Assembly: GCF_041860085.1 (NCBI RefSeq)
Contig: NZ_CP124747.1
Span: forward strand, 1,116,001-1,180,000
Direction: 5' to 3'
Origin: Schlesneria sp. DSM 10557
GTDB taxonomy: Bacteria > Planctomycetota > Planctomycetia > Planctomycetales > Planctomycetaceae
DNA length: 64,000 nt
Part shown: piece after piece, positions 8,848 through 19,029 of the stretch
Layout of the letters: each line of letters begins with the position of its first letter
How positions within the stretch are numbered: the first letter of the stretch is position 1
Program-made: the position numbers and the translations under genes
The notes under the pieces: model-generated
What the model was told of the DNA's origin: nothing
Database searches by the model: none
Seen by the model: only the letters and a program-made list of their open reading frames with translations

Positions 8848-10332
8848 ATGCAGTTGAACTTCTCACATCAGATGAAGATGAGCCAGCAAATGAAGCTGGC
8901 TCCTCGCATGATTCAGTCGATGGAAATCCTCCAATTGCCGACCATGGAATTGGATGAGCGCATCGAGCAGGAACTGGCTGAAAACCCCTGCCTGGAGATG
9001 CGGGCGGCCGATCGCGACGCGCCCGATCTACAGCACAATATTGCCGAGGCACGGGAAGAAGCATCTGAAAAGAACATTGCAGAACAGGAACTTCAGGTCG
9101 ACACGGCTCATAACAACGAAGCCGACTTCGAACGACTGCTCGAAATGTCGCAGGAGTGGCCTGAAGACAACTACACGTCGGGCAGCAAACCTTCGTCCAA
9201 CCGCATGGAAGAGGATGGCGACCGACAACATGACATGATTTCCAATGTCGCGGAAAAGCCGCAATCGCTGCATGAGTACCTGCTCGAGCAGTTCGGCTTT
9301 TTCAGTGTCCCGGCGGAAATACGCGATTTCGGTCAGTTTCTAATACAAAATCTGGATCCCAATGGCCGACTTCCCAGCAGCCTGCCCGACCTGATTCAAA
9401 CGTATGGGAAGTCCATCGCCGATGTCGACGCACAGGCCGCATTGCAATTGGTCCAGCGACTCGACCCTCTCGGATGTGGTGCCCGTGACGCGAAGGAATG
9501 TCTCCTTCTTCAGCTCCGCGACGATATGCCCTACCGAGATGTCCTCGCCACTCTGATCGGCTCACACCTTGAGGACGTGGCTCAGAATCGGCTGCCTCTG
9601 ATCGAACGCCGAACCGGCTATTCAATTGAAACGATCAAAGCCGCAATTGAAGAGTTGCGGCACATGAATCCCTTTCCAGGACGAGGTTTTGAAGCTCGGC
9701 CCGCTCAAGCCGTGACGCCCGACGTGTTTGTTGAACAGAACGGCGACAACAAGTGGGTTGTTCGCGTGCTCGACGAGTACACTCCCCGCCTGCGAATCAG
9801 CAAGCATTACCAGCAGATCCTTAGAGACGGCACCGACCAGAAGACCAAAGAATACATTAAGCGAAAAATCGACTCGGCCAAATGGCTGATCGAAAGCATC
9901 GAGCAACGACACAACACGCTCAAGCGGGTCGCGCAATCCATTGTCGATAAACAGACCGCATTTCTCGAATATGGTCCCGAAGCGATCGTCCCGTTGAAAA
10001 TGCAGGAAATTGCAGACGTCGTCAAAGTCCACGTGACCACGGTCTCTCGCGCAGTCGACGACAAGTGGATCCAGACACCTCGTGGACTTTACCCGCTCAA
10101 GAAATTCTTCGGCGGGGGGACGGTTACGGAGAGCGGCGAGGAAGTTGCCTGGGACATCATTCGCATCAAGCTCAAGGAAATCGTCGACAATGAAGACAAA
10201 AACGATCCACTGAGCGACGATGCACTGGTGGATGAGCTGGCAAAGTTTGGTTACACCCTGGCACGTCGAACCGTCACCAAGTACCGCAAAGCACTTGATA
10301 TTCCTTCTTCACGTCAGCGTCGCGCGTACTGA
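8848..10332 (+). CDS. rpoN: RNA polymerase sigma-54 factor
   Basis: Alternative sigma factor recognising -24/-12 promoters and needing AAA+ activators. Region I opens with the Gln/Met-rich [23 protein letters not shown] and is followed by an acidic region II. The core-binding and DNA-binding regions are intact, including the HTH segment [23 protein letters not shown] and the C-terminal RpoN box ARRTVTKYR. Length is 494 residues, normal for the family. It stands alone after recR, with a 221-bp leader. The matching activator in this window is the NtrC-type protein at 43301-44779. Confidence 0.97.
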   Translation: MQLNFSHQMKMSQQMKLAPRMIQSMEILQLPTMELDERIEQELAENPCLEMRAADRDAPDLQHNIAEAREEASEKNIAEQELQVDTAHNNEADFERLLEMSQEWPEDNYTSGSKPSSNRMEEDGDRQHDMISNVAEKPQSLHEYLLEQFGFFSVPAEIRDFGQFLIQNLDPNGRLPSSLPDLIQTYGKSIADVDAQAALQLVQRLDPLGCGARDAKECLLLQLRDDMPYRDVLATLIGSHLEDVAQNRLPLIERRTGYSIETIKAAIEELRHMNPFPGRGFEARPAQAVTPDVFVEQNGDNKWVVRVLDEYTPRLRISKHYQQILRDGTDQKTKEYIKRKIDSAKWLIESIEQRHNTLKRVAQSIVDKQTAFLEYGPEAIVPLKMQEIADVVKVHVTTVSRAVDDKWIQTPRGLYPLKKFFGGGTVTESGEEVAWDIIRIKLKEIVDNEDKNDPLSDDALVDELAKFGYTLARRTVTKYRKALDIPSSRQRRAY

Positions 10333-10632
10333 ATTGTACAGGCACTCGAACATCCCGGACGGCCTGAAGTACGAATGCCATACCGTGGGGCAGGGGAGCG
10401 TTCGCTTCCCGCAGAGCGGCGGTGCTGGGGTTTGGAGTGCGAATCGAACGTCTCTGTTTCAGTCCCTGTTGAGGGGCGCGCGACCCATCATCACATCGGG
10501 CTGAGAAGACAGCGGCCGGGAAAACGGTTCAGCAACTCCCCTTTAACGAAGCGTGTCTGGCTCTGCTGACGACGCGGTAGCGCTTCCGCACGATCAGGCA
10601 GCGCTACTGTCGACCGTGAAATCACGACCGTG
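10333..10632. other. Convergent intergenic region after rpoN
   Basis: Three hundred bases between the 3' ends of rpoN and the ABC/CPBP gene. The only structure seen is GTAGCGCT (10577-10584) and AGCGCTAC (10600-10607), an 8-bp stem with a 15-nt loop and no T-tract, which may be a weak terminator. No gene was recognised. Confidence 0.35.
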
Positions 10633-12798
10633 TTATGACTGAGCGGGCGCCGCTACGACCACTGGCCGGCGAGTGCTGAGAACCAGGATGGCGAGGCCGG
10701 TGACAACCATCACGGACGCCGTGAGAATCCACTTCGCTGGTAGATGTTCCTGCGTCTCCGTACCGATACCCAGGGCAGTCAGCTCTCGGGTAAATGAGGA
10801 CAATGACAGAAGCAGGCCATTATGTAGTGTGTGCAGCAGCATTCCGGGGTACGTGCTTCCCGTCCGCACACAGATCCAGGCCAGGATCAGTCCCAGAAAA
10901 CAGGTGGGTACAAATCTTTCAAACATCAGTGAGTTCATCGCGATCACGTGAAACAGACCGAACAGACAACTCGAAAGTAAGACCGCCAGCACTGTCGACA
11001 TTCCGGTGCGGAGGGCTGTCAGCAGGTAACCTCGAAAAAACAACTCTTCACAAATCGCCGGCACTAGAGCGGTGGTGACAAGTTTGACGGGGAGGGGAAC
11101 TGCATCCAGAGCAGCCTTAATTTGCTGGAAGAGTTCGTGCATCGCCTGGAACTGATCCGGTGCAATCGTCTGTAACTCGAGTTCGTAGGCAAAGGGCCAC
11201 AGCGACAGTCCAAGCAAAGCGGTGGCCACGTAGGTAGCGGCGGGGGCCCCCTTCAAACGGAAGCCTCGCCGCCAGTCGACGCCGGTCCAGCGTGCCAGCA
11301 GCAGCGGCCCGATTGCGAACAAGGCAATTGTCAGGACGGCGTTCCCAATCAAGCGGCCTTCAATCCACTGAACGAACAGTCGGCCGGGAATCCCTTTGAG
11401 AATCAAAAATGCAGGAAACATGACCGCCAGACAGAACATTGCTTGTGACAGTGACGCCGCTGGTCGGCGAGTGCGCGGTCGGCGGATCAGGTCTGCCCAA
11501 TTCCCTTCGCTACCGTACAAGACTGCGTCCGTACCAAAAATTCTCGCTGCCGCGGCCAGCGCAACAGCTGAATAGAGGACGGTCGACAACAGGGTCGTCA
11601 ACACCCAGATCGATTGAACCCGACCATCAAAAATGTCCCGCGCCAGAATCACGATGTTGACCAGGGGTGTGACTGACGTCCAGCCTGTCATCTCCATTCC
11701 AGGCAACAGACACAGAACGCCCGGAGCCAGCGAAACCAGCATGACAGGGATCAGATAGGCCTGCGCTTCTTTAAAACTGCGAGCAAAGCTAGTCAGAATC
11801 AGAATGACGGACGCAAAGAAGCCGGCGAAGACCACCAGAAGTCCTAATATCAGCACGAGCATCCGCAGAGTAATTCCACCGCTGCCAAACAGCAGTTGCT
11901 CCATCCCCCCCGCATAGGCTGTGATGACCATGGAAACCAGGTTCGCCACGGCCGTCAGCAACGCGACTGTCAGCACAGCAATGAACTTGGCAAACAGCAG
12001 TTCGTGCCTGGGGACAGGAGCAGAGATGAGAGCTTCCATTGTCCCTCGCTCACGTTCCCCTGCGGTCAGATCGATCGCGGGATACACCGCCCCCGTGACC
12101 GTCATCAGGATCAGGATCAGTGGAATCAACGTCGCGATGGAAAACGGCGCCGCTGACTCTTCCGTAGCAATCGGTTTGAGCGATGTCGTAACCGGGAGTT
12201 TCAGCGGCGGATTCTGCTCGCGGAGTCGCTTCAGCACCAGCATCTCATTCGCCAGGTGCATCCGTTCTTCCAGTATCCGCCGCGCATCGAGGCTGTAGGG
12301 AGATTCTGCCCGGTAACTTAGCTCAAATTTCCAGGGGCCCTCGTCCCCCCCTTCCTTCAGGCGGACCCCGACATCGGCGGTTCGGTCTGCAACCAATGCA
12401 TTGACGTCCACAGTGGCCGACTTGTCATTAGACACCATGAATTGCCAGATGGGATCATCGATCGTTCCCGCCGGACGACGATTCAGTGGCACAACTTCGC
12501 CGGACTGCTCCGATTGCAGCATTTCCGATTCGTCGAACAGTCTACGGAAGATGCGGGCGTCTTTTTCGGCCGCGAATGCGACTCGGTATTCGGTGGCATT
12601 TTTCTTCGCGGCCTGTGTGAACAACAGCTTCTGGAACGTCACCCCCAAGAGGGGATAGATCAGCAGGGGCATGCCGACCAACGTGATAATGGTGCGCCGA
12701 TCGCGCAGGATTTCCCTCAGTTCCTTCTGCGCCATTCGCCACCAGCGCAGCGACGAGGTCGACTCCGGTGCTCGTGACCTCCGAGACTCAACGGTCAT
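10633..12798 (-). CDS. ABC-2 exporter permease fused to a CPBP-type protease domain
   Basis: A 721-residue membrane protein. Residues about 20-430 are a NatB/ABC-2 type permease: one TM helix after the motif [12 protein letters not shown], a large extracytoplasmic loop (about 60-215), then five or six TM helices starting near [21 protein letters not shown]. After a linker of further TM helices, residues about 560-690 are a CPBP (CAAX protease/bacteriocin-processing) domain with EELFFRG, FGLFH and a late His/Asn segment [11 protein letters not shown]. The gene overlaps the 3' end of the ATPase gene by 11 bp, so the two are translationally coupled and form one transporter. The cargo is unknown; sodium export, as for NatAB, is possible but not shown. 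Confidence 0.85.
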   Translation of the reverse strand: MTVESRRSRAPESTSSLRWWRMAQKELREILRDRRTIITLVGMPLLIYPLLGVTFQKLLFTQAAKKNATEYRVAFAAEKDARIFRRLFDESEMLQSEQSGEVVPLNRRPAGTIDDPIWQFMVSNDKSATVDVNALVADRTADVGVRLKEGGDEGPWKFELSYRAESPYSLDARRILEERMHLANEMLVLKRLREQNPPLKLPVTTSLKPIATEESAAPFSIATLIPLILILMTVTGAVYPAIDLTAGERERGTMEALISAPVPRHELLFAKFIAVLTVALLTAVANLVSMVITAYAGGMEQLLFGSGGITLRMLVLILGLLVVFAGFFASVILILTSFARSFKEAQAYLIPVMLVSLAPGVLCLLPGMEMTGWTSVTPLVNIVILARDIFDGRVQSIWVLTTLLSTVLYSAVALAAAARIFGTDAVLYGSEGNWADLIRRPRTRRPAASLSQAMFCLAVMFPAFLILKGIPGRLFVQWIEGRLIGNAVLTIALFAIGPLLLARWTGVDWRRGFRLKGAPAATYVATALLGLSLWPFAYELELQTIAPDQFQAMHELFQQIKAALDAVPLPVKLVTTALVPAICEELFFRGYLLTALRTGMSTVLAVLLSSCLFGLFHVIAMNSLMFERFVPTCFLGLILAWICVRTGSTYPGMLLHTLHNGLLLSLSSFTRELTALGIGTETQEHLPAKWILTASVMVVTGLAILVLSTRRPVVVAAPAQS

Positions 12799-13564
12799 TG
12801 CGGGTTTCCTCGTTCAGTCCGGTCCCGATCTGATCGGGCTGCTTCATCAGTTTCAGAAACATCTCGTACAAGCTCACACTGCCAGTCGCCGCCTGAAGTT
12901 CAGGGAAGGTTCCTTCGTACCGCATCGAACCCCGATGAAGCAGTCCCATCCGATCACAGATTTGCGACGCTTCATCCAGCCGATGGGTGGAAATGACGAC
13001 TGCTTTCCCCTGTGCACGAAGATGGCCGATGTACTCGAAGATGATATGAGTCCCGACGACATCCAGACCGCGGGTCGGTTCGTCCAACAACATGATCGGG
13101 GGGTCGTGCATCAATGCACGAGCGAGCGTGACGCGTTGCTTCTGCCCGGTACTGAGTGTGGAACAACGCTGGTCCAGAAAGCGGCGAAGATCCAGCAGGT
13201 CGGCCAGCGACTCAAGTCGATCACGTGCAAAACGTGGTTCCACACTGTAGAGATCGGCAAAGAACAGCAGCATTTCCCGGGGCGTCAGCCACTGGTAGAG
13301 CCCTGCACTTGCGGAGACAAGTCCGATACGGCGTTTCACTTCATCCGGATACTGTGTCACGCGGAAGCCGTCAACGATCGCATCGCCGCCAGTAGGCTGA
13401 AGCAGTCCCAGAATCATGCGAAGCGTGGTCGTTTTTCCCGCTCCGTTCGGCCCCAGTAAACCGTAGACCTCACCCGCCCGAACTTCAAACGACAACCGAT
13501 CAACGGCAGTCAAAGTCTTGCCGCTGGAATGGAATTGGCGAGTCAATTGATTGACGGTAATCAT
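12788..13564 (-). CDS. ABC transporter ATP-binding protein (NatA-like)
   Basis: A 258-residue ATPase of the ABC-2/NatA class. It has Walker [10 protein letters not shown], a Q-loop region, the signature LSTGQKQR, Walker [13 protein letters not shown] and the switch His in [10 protein letters not shown]. It energises the permease encoded directly downstream, whose start overlaps this stop by 11 bp. The best-known relatives are NatA and DrrA-type exporters. Transcription runs away from the secreted LamG/PPC gene across a 499-bp spacer that should hold both promoters. Confidence 0.92.
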   Translation of the reverse strand: MITVNQLTRQFHSSGKTLTAVDRLSFEVRAGEVYGLLGPNGAGKTTTLRMILGLLQPTGGDAIVDGFRVTQYPDEVKRRIGLVSASAGLYQWLTPREMLLFFADLYSVEPRFARDRLESLADLLDLRRFLDQRCSTLSTGQKQRVTLARALMHDPPIMLLDEPTRGLDVVGTHIIFEYIGHLRAQGKAVVISTHRLDEASQICDRMGLLHRGSMRYEGTFPELQAATGSVSLYEMFLKLMKQPDQIGTGLNEETRNDR

Positions 13565-14063
13565 CGGCTGTCCGCAGAAGAGATGGCGGGGAACGCAAGA
13601 TCATACCGCGAGATGGAAGCCTAAGCGAACGTCCAAAACAGTCGAATATTGAAGATTGTCTGTTTGGGAATGCGGTCTGCGCAGATTCTGCTCGTCTGTT
13701 CCGCATGGACGCAGCGAGTTCCTTCCCAGAGCCGGCAGAAAGCAGGGGTACGACGAAGTTTGAATCTGCAGTGACAAAATGTCTACCTGTACTCGTACCG
13801 GCACCAGCCAATTGCGAAGAGCCCGGTGTCTCTCCCTGCAACATCGCCCAGTCAGGTCCTCCGCACTCTGATAATAAAGGACAAACCTTTTCCCGCGGGG
13901 TGACGTCCCTGGGGGATACCTCTGCGAAAGCGGGGGCGCGAATCAATCAAAATATTCTGATCTACGCTGGCACAGGCGCTTTCAAATCGGTTTGATGCAC
14001 GTCTAGAATTGATCCCGATTTGCCATTCGCCTGCACTAGATTTCGCTCGAAGGTTGCCAGAGC
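13565..14063. other. Divergent spacer between ABC operon and LamG/PPC gene
   Basis: This 499-bp stretch separates divergent starts and should contain both promoters. No clear -35/-10 pair, -24/-12 pair, operator palindrome or RNA gene was recognised. Short open frames here lack coding character. Confidence 0.4.
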
Positions 14064-17000
14064 ATGATGACTCACGTTCGTCGGTTGATTCTCGTTGTGC
14101 CACTTCTGATGGGGATGGACGTCTGTCTCGCACAAGAGGCTGCCTCCCGACTTGCCTCTCAAGCCGTCGTTCATTTTACATTCGAAGAAACGAGCGGAGC
14201 TGCTGAGGATCGGGCAACCGTGGGGCATGGGCACGACCAGGGATCGGTGATGAACGAGCCCGTCCGTGTCCCCAGTCCCTTCTGGAATCAGCAGGGGAAG
14301 AAGGCGCTGCAACTCGACGCTGCACGGCAGCAGTTCATCGAAATCGCCGACAGCCCTGACGTCGATGCTCCCGTCGGTATTACTGTCTCGATGTTTTTCG
14401 TGAATCTGACCGATGCCGCCGAACCGAACTATCATGGCTTGTTCGCAAAACGAGGCACAGCGGACGGTCAGTTTTCGACAAACTATGGCATTAACTTCCA
14501 GATGCCCGCCGACAATTTCCAGGTGTACATCCACGATGGCACGGATTATCGGGTTGCCAGCTACAGTTCGAAAGCGGCGGTACCGATCCGCAAGCTGACC
14601 TACATCACCGCCACGTATACGGCAGGAGATGCCCCGGGTGAAGACGCCGACACCGATGCGGATGACGTTCGAATCCAGTATTTCGTCAACGGACAGCCAC
14701 TGGTCCCCAAAGGGGTCTCCCGCGGGATTGTCATTGGTCATGAAGCATGGACGCTGGACGTCAATCTCGCAGGATTACTCAGCAGTCTGCCTCTGACGAT
14801 TGGTCGAAGCGAAGTCCATGGTGAGTACACAAGCGGTGTCATCGGTGACGTCCGCATCTTCCCCCGCGCGCTGTCGCCAGAGGAAGTCAAACAACTGTTC
14901 GTCGAAGTGGCGGGGAATAACGTCGATGAGCTTATCGCCGCTGATCGTCCTGCTCCCGCCGCGTTGCCGGCGATTAAGAGCCTTTCGCAACCGGGCCTCG
15001 AAATTGGTCACACAACACAGCTGATCGTTGAAGGAAGCAATCTGGGGCCTGCACCGGGCGTGGCATTTCCTTTACCGGAAGTTCGTTTTGACATCGCGAA
15101 AGAATCGACGCCCGAGCGACTGGTTCTGAATGTGACTGTCCCTTCCAAGACGGTTCCGGGGTTGTATCCACTCTGGGTGAAATCCCAAGTGGGAATGAGT
15201 TCCTCAACAGTACTCGCCCTTGATCGGCTTCCCCAGGTTCCGTTAGCGAGTTCCATCGATCAGCCAGCGACATTGCCCGCGGCGTTCTTTGGAACGCTCT
15301 CGGGTGGGCAGCAGCAGACGGTGTACTTCGCCGGTAAAACTGGGGAACGGATCGTCGCCGATGTGGAATTGAAGCGGTTGGGGGGAGCCGCCAATCCCGT
15401 TCTCGAATTGAAGTCACCCAAAGGTGCTCCGCTCACAATCGGCTGGGGACAAAGCCCACTCCGTCGTGACGCACGGATCGAGTACACGTTAACGGCGGAT
15501 GGCATCTATTCCATCGAGCTGCACGATTTGGCCTTCAATGCTCCCGGTTCAAGCGTTTTTCGGCTGAAAGTAGGTGACTTGAAACTCGTAGACGGTCTCC
15601 TCCCTGCCGCTGGTTCTCTCGGCAAAATGGAAGTGGAGCCCATCGGTCCTGGTTTTAGCAATTCAGTTCGAGTACGGGGTGAGCTGACTGCACCCGCAGA
15701 AAGCAGATTTGGACTCTTCTCGATTGACTCTGATTTATTGTTCTGCGGAAGCCTCCCCGCGATGGGATTGAGTCAGGGGACCGAATATGCCGAACCTCAA
15801 AGTTCTTCGGGTGATCCACTACCCCCCATCACAGTCAATTTCACTCAGCCAGACCGTCCTTCCGTAGGGATTAGCGGCCGGGTGGCACAGAAGCGAGAGA
15901 TGGATCGTTTTACGCTCAATGTGATTCCCGGTCAGAAACTCCGATTTACCTTACTGACCGACACACTCGGCTCCACTTTGCAGGGAGAAATGAGCATTGT
16001 CGACGGTGCCGGCGGTAATCTGCTGGCTCAGACAAGTGATCAGCCCACGAGCGGAGACCTGATTCTGGATTACTCGATTCCGCAGGGAACCAATCAAATC
16101 CAGCTCAGGATTCGAGACCTGTTCGGGAGAGGTGACCCGCGGGCTTTCTATCGAGTGGTCATTGAACCAGCCGACCTGCCTCGGTTTTCTCTGCAATTGA
16201 ACACTCCCACCGTCAACATCCCCGAAGACGGCTCGGCCATCATCGAATTACAGGTTAATCGCGCTGGGTACATGGGGCCTATCCAGCTCAGCGCCGTTGG
16301 AGACGACTCCGTCACGATCTCGCCCAGTCAGATCGTTGCCAACCACCAGGGAAAGATGCTGCTGCGACTTGTGCGAAGCGGGTCGCGACAAACTGCACAC
16401 CCATCCCTCCTGAGAATCGTCGGTGAATCAGTTGACCTGTCGCCGCAGATTCGCCGGACGGCAACACTCCAGACCGGTTCGTTGGCACCAGCGTTCGCAG
16501 ACACTTTGGCAGTCGCAACCACTCCAGCATCAGGACTGGCTGTTGAACTTCAATACCTGCCGACGGTCCTGTATCGAGGAACGACCATCGATCTTCCGGT
16601 CAAAGTCCAGCGAAGCCGCGAGCACGCAACAGCAACGCTGCCCGTCCGGCTGTCACTCGACTCGACGGAACCAGCCCGCAGACGCGATCCCAACAACGCT
16701 GCCGCGGGAACATTCCCACAAGTCTCGATCGCACCCGCGTTTCTGGACTCCAGCGACGACCAGACCGTGGTACTGAAGTTATCCGTACCAATGGATGCGG
16801 TGGAACCGGCCATCAACTTTACCGTTCGAGCAGAAGCCACACCTCACGCCTACTCAGACAGGGTTACCGCAACCGCGTTCTCCCAAACATTTCTTGCAGA
16901 AATACAAACGGGTGTCGCTCCCAAAGTCGACGAAGCGACTCTTTCCGTCGTGGGGGAAACAGATTATCGAATCACCGGAGTCCTTCAGCGAGCAGCCGGC

Positions 17001-17216
17001 TTCACCATGCCCGTCGAAGTCGCCCTTGGTGGACTTCCTGCCGGTTACACGGCACAGACGGCCAATGTGCCCGGGAATGAAGAGACGTTTTCGGTCGTCG
17101 TTCGGGGGCCGAAAGTGACTAATCAGACCGATCTTCCCAACGTCAAACTTCGCGTGACTACTGCAGGCAACCTCATAGTCCCCGAAATCCCTGTCAACCT
17201 GCAGGCGGTCCCCTAG
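14064..17216 (+). CDS. Large secreted LamG / PPC-domain protein
   Basis: A 1050-residue exported protein. A signal peptide (RRLILVVPLLMGMDVCLAQ, cleaved near residue 24) is followed by a LamG/concanavalin-like domain (about 34-280, ending in the typical GVIGDVRIFPRALSPEEV), an IPT/TIG-like segment (about 305-385), a first PPC-like beta domain (about 395-510), a second one (about 590-715), and two or three Ig/fibronectin-like repeats up to the C-terminus. No catalytic motif was recognised. Such modules bind carbohydrate or protein at the cell surface in planctomycetes. It is monocistronic in view; the next gene starts 93 bp later. Role unknown; adhesion or polymer binding is inferred. Confidence 0.8.
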   Translation: MMTHVRRLILVVPLLMGMDVCLAQEAASRLASQAVVHFTFEETSGAAEDRATVGHGHDQGSVMNEPVRVPSPFWNQQGKKALQLDAARQQFIEIADSPDVDAPVGITVSMFFVNLTDAAEPNYHGLFAKRGTADGQFSTNYGINFQMPADNFQVYIHDGTDYRVASYSSKAAVPIRKLTYITATYTAGDAPGEDADTDADDVRIQYFVNGQPLVPKGVSRGIVIGHEAWTLDVNLAGLLSSLPLTIGRSEVHGEYTSGVIGDVRIFPRALSPEEVKQLFVEVAGNNVDELIAADRPAPAALPAIKSLSQPGLEIGHTTQLIVEGSNLGPAPGVAFPLPEVRFDIAKESTPERLVLNVTVPSKTVPGLYPLWVKSQVGMSSSTVLALDRLPQVPLASSIDQPATLPAAFFGTLSGGQQQTVYFAGKTGERIVADVELKRLGGAANPVLELKSPKGAPLTIGWGQSPLRRDARIEYTLTADGIYSIELHDLAFNAPGSSVFRLKVGDLKLVDGLLPAAGSLGKMEVEPIGPGFSNSVRVRGELTAPAESRFGLFSIDSDLLFCGSLPAMGLSQGTEYAEPQSSSGDPLPPITVNFTQPDRPSVGISGRVAQKREMDRFTLNVIPGQKLRFTLLTDTLGSTLQGEMSIVDGAGGNLLAQTSDQPTSGDLILDYSIPQGTNQIQLRIRDLFGRGDPRAFYRVVIEPADLPRFSLQLNTPTVNIPEDGSAIIELQVNRAGYMGPIQLSAVGDDSVTISPSQIVANHQGKMLLRLVRSGSRQTAHPSLLRIVGESVDLSPQIRRTATLQTGSLAPAFADTLAVATTPASGLAVELQYLPTVLYRGTTIDLPVKVQRSREHATATLPVRLSLDSTEPARRRDPNNAAAGTFPQVSIAPAFLDSSDDQTVVLKLSVPMDAVEPAINFTVRAEATPHAYSDRVTATAFSQTFLAEIQTGVAPKVDEATLSVVGETDYRITGVLQRAAGFTMPVEVALGGLPAGYTAQTANVPGNEETFSVVVRGPKVTNQTDLPNVKLRVTTAGNLIVPEIPVNLQAVP

Positions 17217-17309
17217 ACGAAGAATCGACGCCGCAGGACGATACTGGGATGGGTTCATCCGAATCCAGAAAGTCTTCCCTTTAGAACGAACCTGCCGGAC
17301 TACAGCGAA

Positions 17310-17738
17310 ATGAGGACACGAAATGAATCGAGGCCGCACCGCACTGTGACCCCTAAACCGCAGTGGGACTTACAGCATCCGCAGGAAACATTAATTCTGG
17401 TCATTGTCAGCGTTCTCGACGTGGTAATGACGTACCACCTGCTGACCCGGGGAGATGGCGGGTTCGTCGAGTCCAATCCGTTCGCGGGCTACTTCCTCGA
17501 TCGGTGGGGCCTCAAGGGGATGGCCTATTTCAAGGCCGCGATGACACTACTGGTCTGTGTGATCACCCAATTCGTCGCTCGACACAACTCGAAGCTCGCC
17601 CGACAGGTGCTTGAAGTGGCGACGTTCATTGTCGGTCTGGTAGTGATCTACAGTGTCTGGCTTCATTTTCGACATCGGACCATTCCGATCGAAATCGACA
17701 CTGAAGTCGCTTTCTTCGTCGTTCGGCAGTGGGCCTGA
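17310..17738 (+). CDS. Small membrane protein, DUF5658-like
   Basis: A 142-residue protein with three probable TM helices (about 27-47, 72-92 and 102-120). The segment LDVVMTYHLLTRGDGGFVESNPFAGYFLDRWG resembles the DUF5658 signature (Asp in the first helix, then Glu-x-Asn-Pro between helices). Family function is unknown. It follows the LamG/PPC gene by 93 bp and precedes a ThuA-like gene; co-transcription cannot be decided. The DUF assignment rests on the motif only. Confidence 0.7.
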   Translation: MRTRNESRPHRTVTPKPQWDLQHPQETLILVIVSVLDVVMTYHLLTRGDGGFVESNPFAGYFLDRWGLKGMAYFKAAMTLLVCVITQFVARHNSKLARQVLEVATFIVGLVVIYSVWLHFRHRTIPIEIDTEVAFFVVRQWA

Positions 17739-17862
17739 AAAAATCATGACGTGATCGAGGCAAGTCGGCCAAGACTTGTCTACGATGTGCCTTGGTCCAA
17801 CATCGGATTTCCCCTTTGAATTACTCCCCAGTCAATTTCGATCCGAATCAGGAGTCGCTTCG

Positions 17863-18666
17863 ATGAACCGTCGTCTTGCCAGTGCATCCCTTTTTCTCGC
17901 CTGTATCGTTTCTGCAGTCCCGGCGATTGCTCAGGAAGCTAACCGCCCTAAGCCATTGAAGGCCCTGTTGGTGACCGGTGGCTGCTGCCACGATTATGCG
18001 GGCCAGAAAGACCTGCTCAAGAAAGGAATCGAGGCTCGAGCCAATGTGGAAGTGACTCAAATTCATACCGATGACACGAGCACCAAAGCCCGTTTCGACC
18101 TGTATGACAATAAAGACTGGTCCAAGGGTTACGATGTGGTCCTGCACGATGAGTGCTCGTCTGACGTGACCGAACCTGAGTATGTCGAAAATATTCTGCG
18201 AGCTCATCGAAACGGCTTGCCCGCAGTGAACCTGCACTGTGCCATGCACAGTTACCGACTGCCCGGAAAGGATGACTGGTTCCAGTTCGTCGGAATTCAG
18301 TCGTCAGGCCACGGCCCCCAAAAGCCAATCGAAGTGACTTTCGTCGAACGCGACCATCCGATCACAGTGACACTGCAAAACTGGACCACAATTAACGAGG
18401 AGCTCTACAACAACCTGAAACTGTTCCCCACGGCCAAGCCACTGGCCCGTGGACGTCAGGACATCGGCACCAAGGTGGACGACTATGTCGTTGTCTGGAC
18501 GAATCAGTACGGGAAGGGCCGCGTTTTCAGCACAACACTGGGCCACAATTCTGAGACGGTCGGTGACGATCGATATCTCGATCTCGTCACACGAGGCTTG
18601 CTGTGGTCATGCGACAAGCTCAATCCCGAATACCTGCAGCCGCTGGTCACGGTGAAGAAGAAATAG
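17863..18666 (+). CDS. Secreted ThuA-like protein
   Basis: A 267-residue protein with a signal peptide (RRLASASLFLACIVSAVPAIAQ) and a ThuA-like glutamine-amidotransferase fold: KALLVTGGCCHDYAGQK at the first strand, DVVLHDECSSD, the segment LPAVNLHCAMHSYR and the late GKGRVFSTTLGHNSET. ThuA-like proteins are abundant in planctomycetes and are linked to sugar metabolism (trehalose utilisation in rhizobia), but their reaction is not established. AGGAG at 17850-17854, 8 nt before ATG 17863, fixes the start. The usual catalytic Cys-His-Glu triad of amidotransferases is not clearly present. Confidence 0.85.
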   Translation: MNRRLASASLFLACIVSAVPAIAQEANRPKPLKALLVTGGCCHDYAGQKDLLKKGIEARANVEVTQIHTDDTSTKARFDLYDNKDWSKGYDVVLHDECSSDVTEPEYVENILRAHRNGLPAVNLHCAMHSYRLPGKDDWFQFVGIQSSGHGPQKPIEVTFVERDHPITVTLQNWTTINEELYNNLKLFPTAKPLARGRQDIGTKVDDYVVVWTNQYGKGRVFSTTLGHNSETVGDDRYLDLVTRGLLWSCDKLNPEYLQPLVTVKKK

Positions 18667-19029
18667 GCGACGCAGGATTTTCTCAGGGACCACAGGCGTT
18701 CGACTTTGCGCGTCTGTGGACTCTCTTTCCGGATGTCAATCCAGTTGATTCCGCACACTGCGAGTCGCAAATTTGCTGTAACTCATTTCACAATCGACCA
18801 TAACAATCACGTCACCCCGACTCGCGATCGGTGAACAACAGTCCCATCAGCTGCCACCGATCTCTGGAATCGTCGTCTCGCTCCGGTGGCACAAATATTG
18901 TCCGCGAAGCTATTCTTCACAGAATATTAACGACGATCCTGTAGCCTCTCGAAGCAGTTAGGTTTGAAAATAGGGGCGGGTTCGACGACATTTCCGCTCA
19001 CCAGAGTGTTTGCGTATGGAGAAGTCAGG
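18667..19029. other. pstS upstream region
   Basis: After the stem-loop at 18690-18719 this region should hold the phosphate-operon promoter. TGGCAC at 18887-18892 and TTGT at 18898-18901 have the spacing of a sigma-54 -24/-12 pair, but the second base of the invariant GC is T. No convincing repeated Pho box was found. Confidence 0.3.
18690..18719 (+). terminator. Stem-loop after the ThuA-like gene
   Basis: CCACAGGCG (18690-18698) pairs with CGTCTGTGG (18711-18719) over nine positions, one of them G-U, with a 12-nt loop. It lies 24 bp past the stop and is followed by ACTCTCTTT, a poor T-tract. A weak intrinsic terminator is likely. Confidence 0.45.

Noticed and set aside
18667-19029. Pho box repeats upstream of pstS
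   Set aside because: Strings such as CTGTAAC and TTTCACA occur, but no direct repeats at 11-bp spacing could be aligned.
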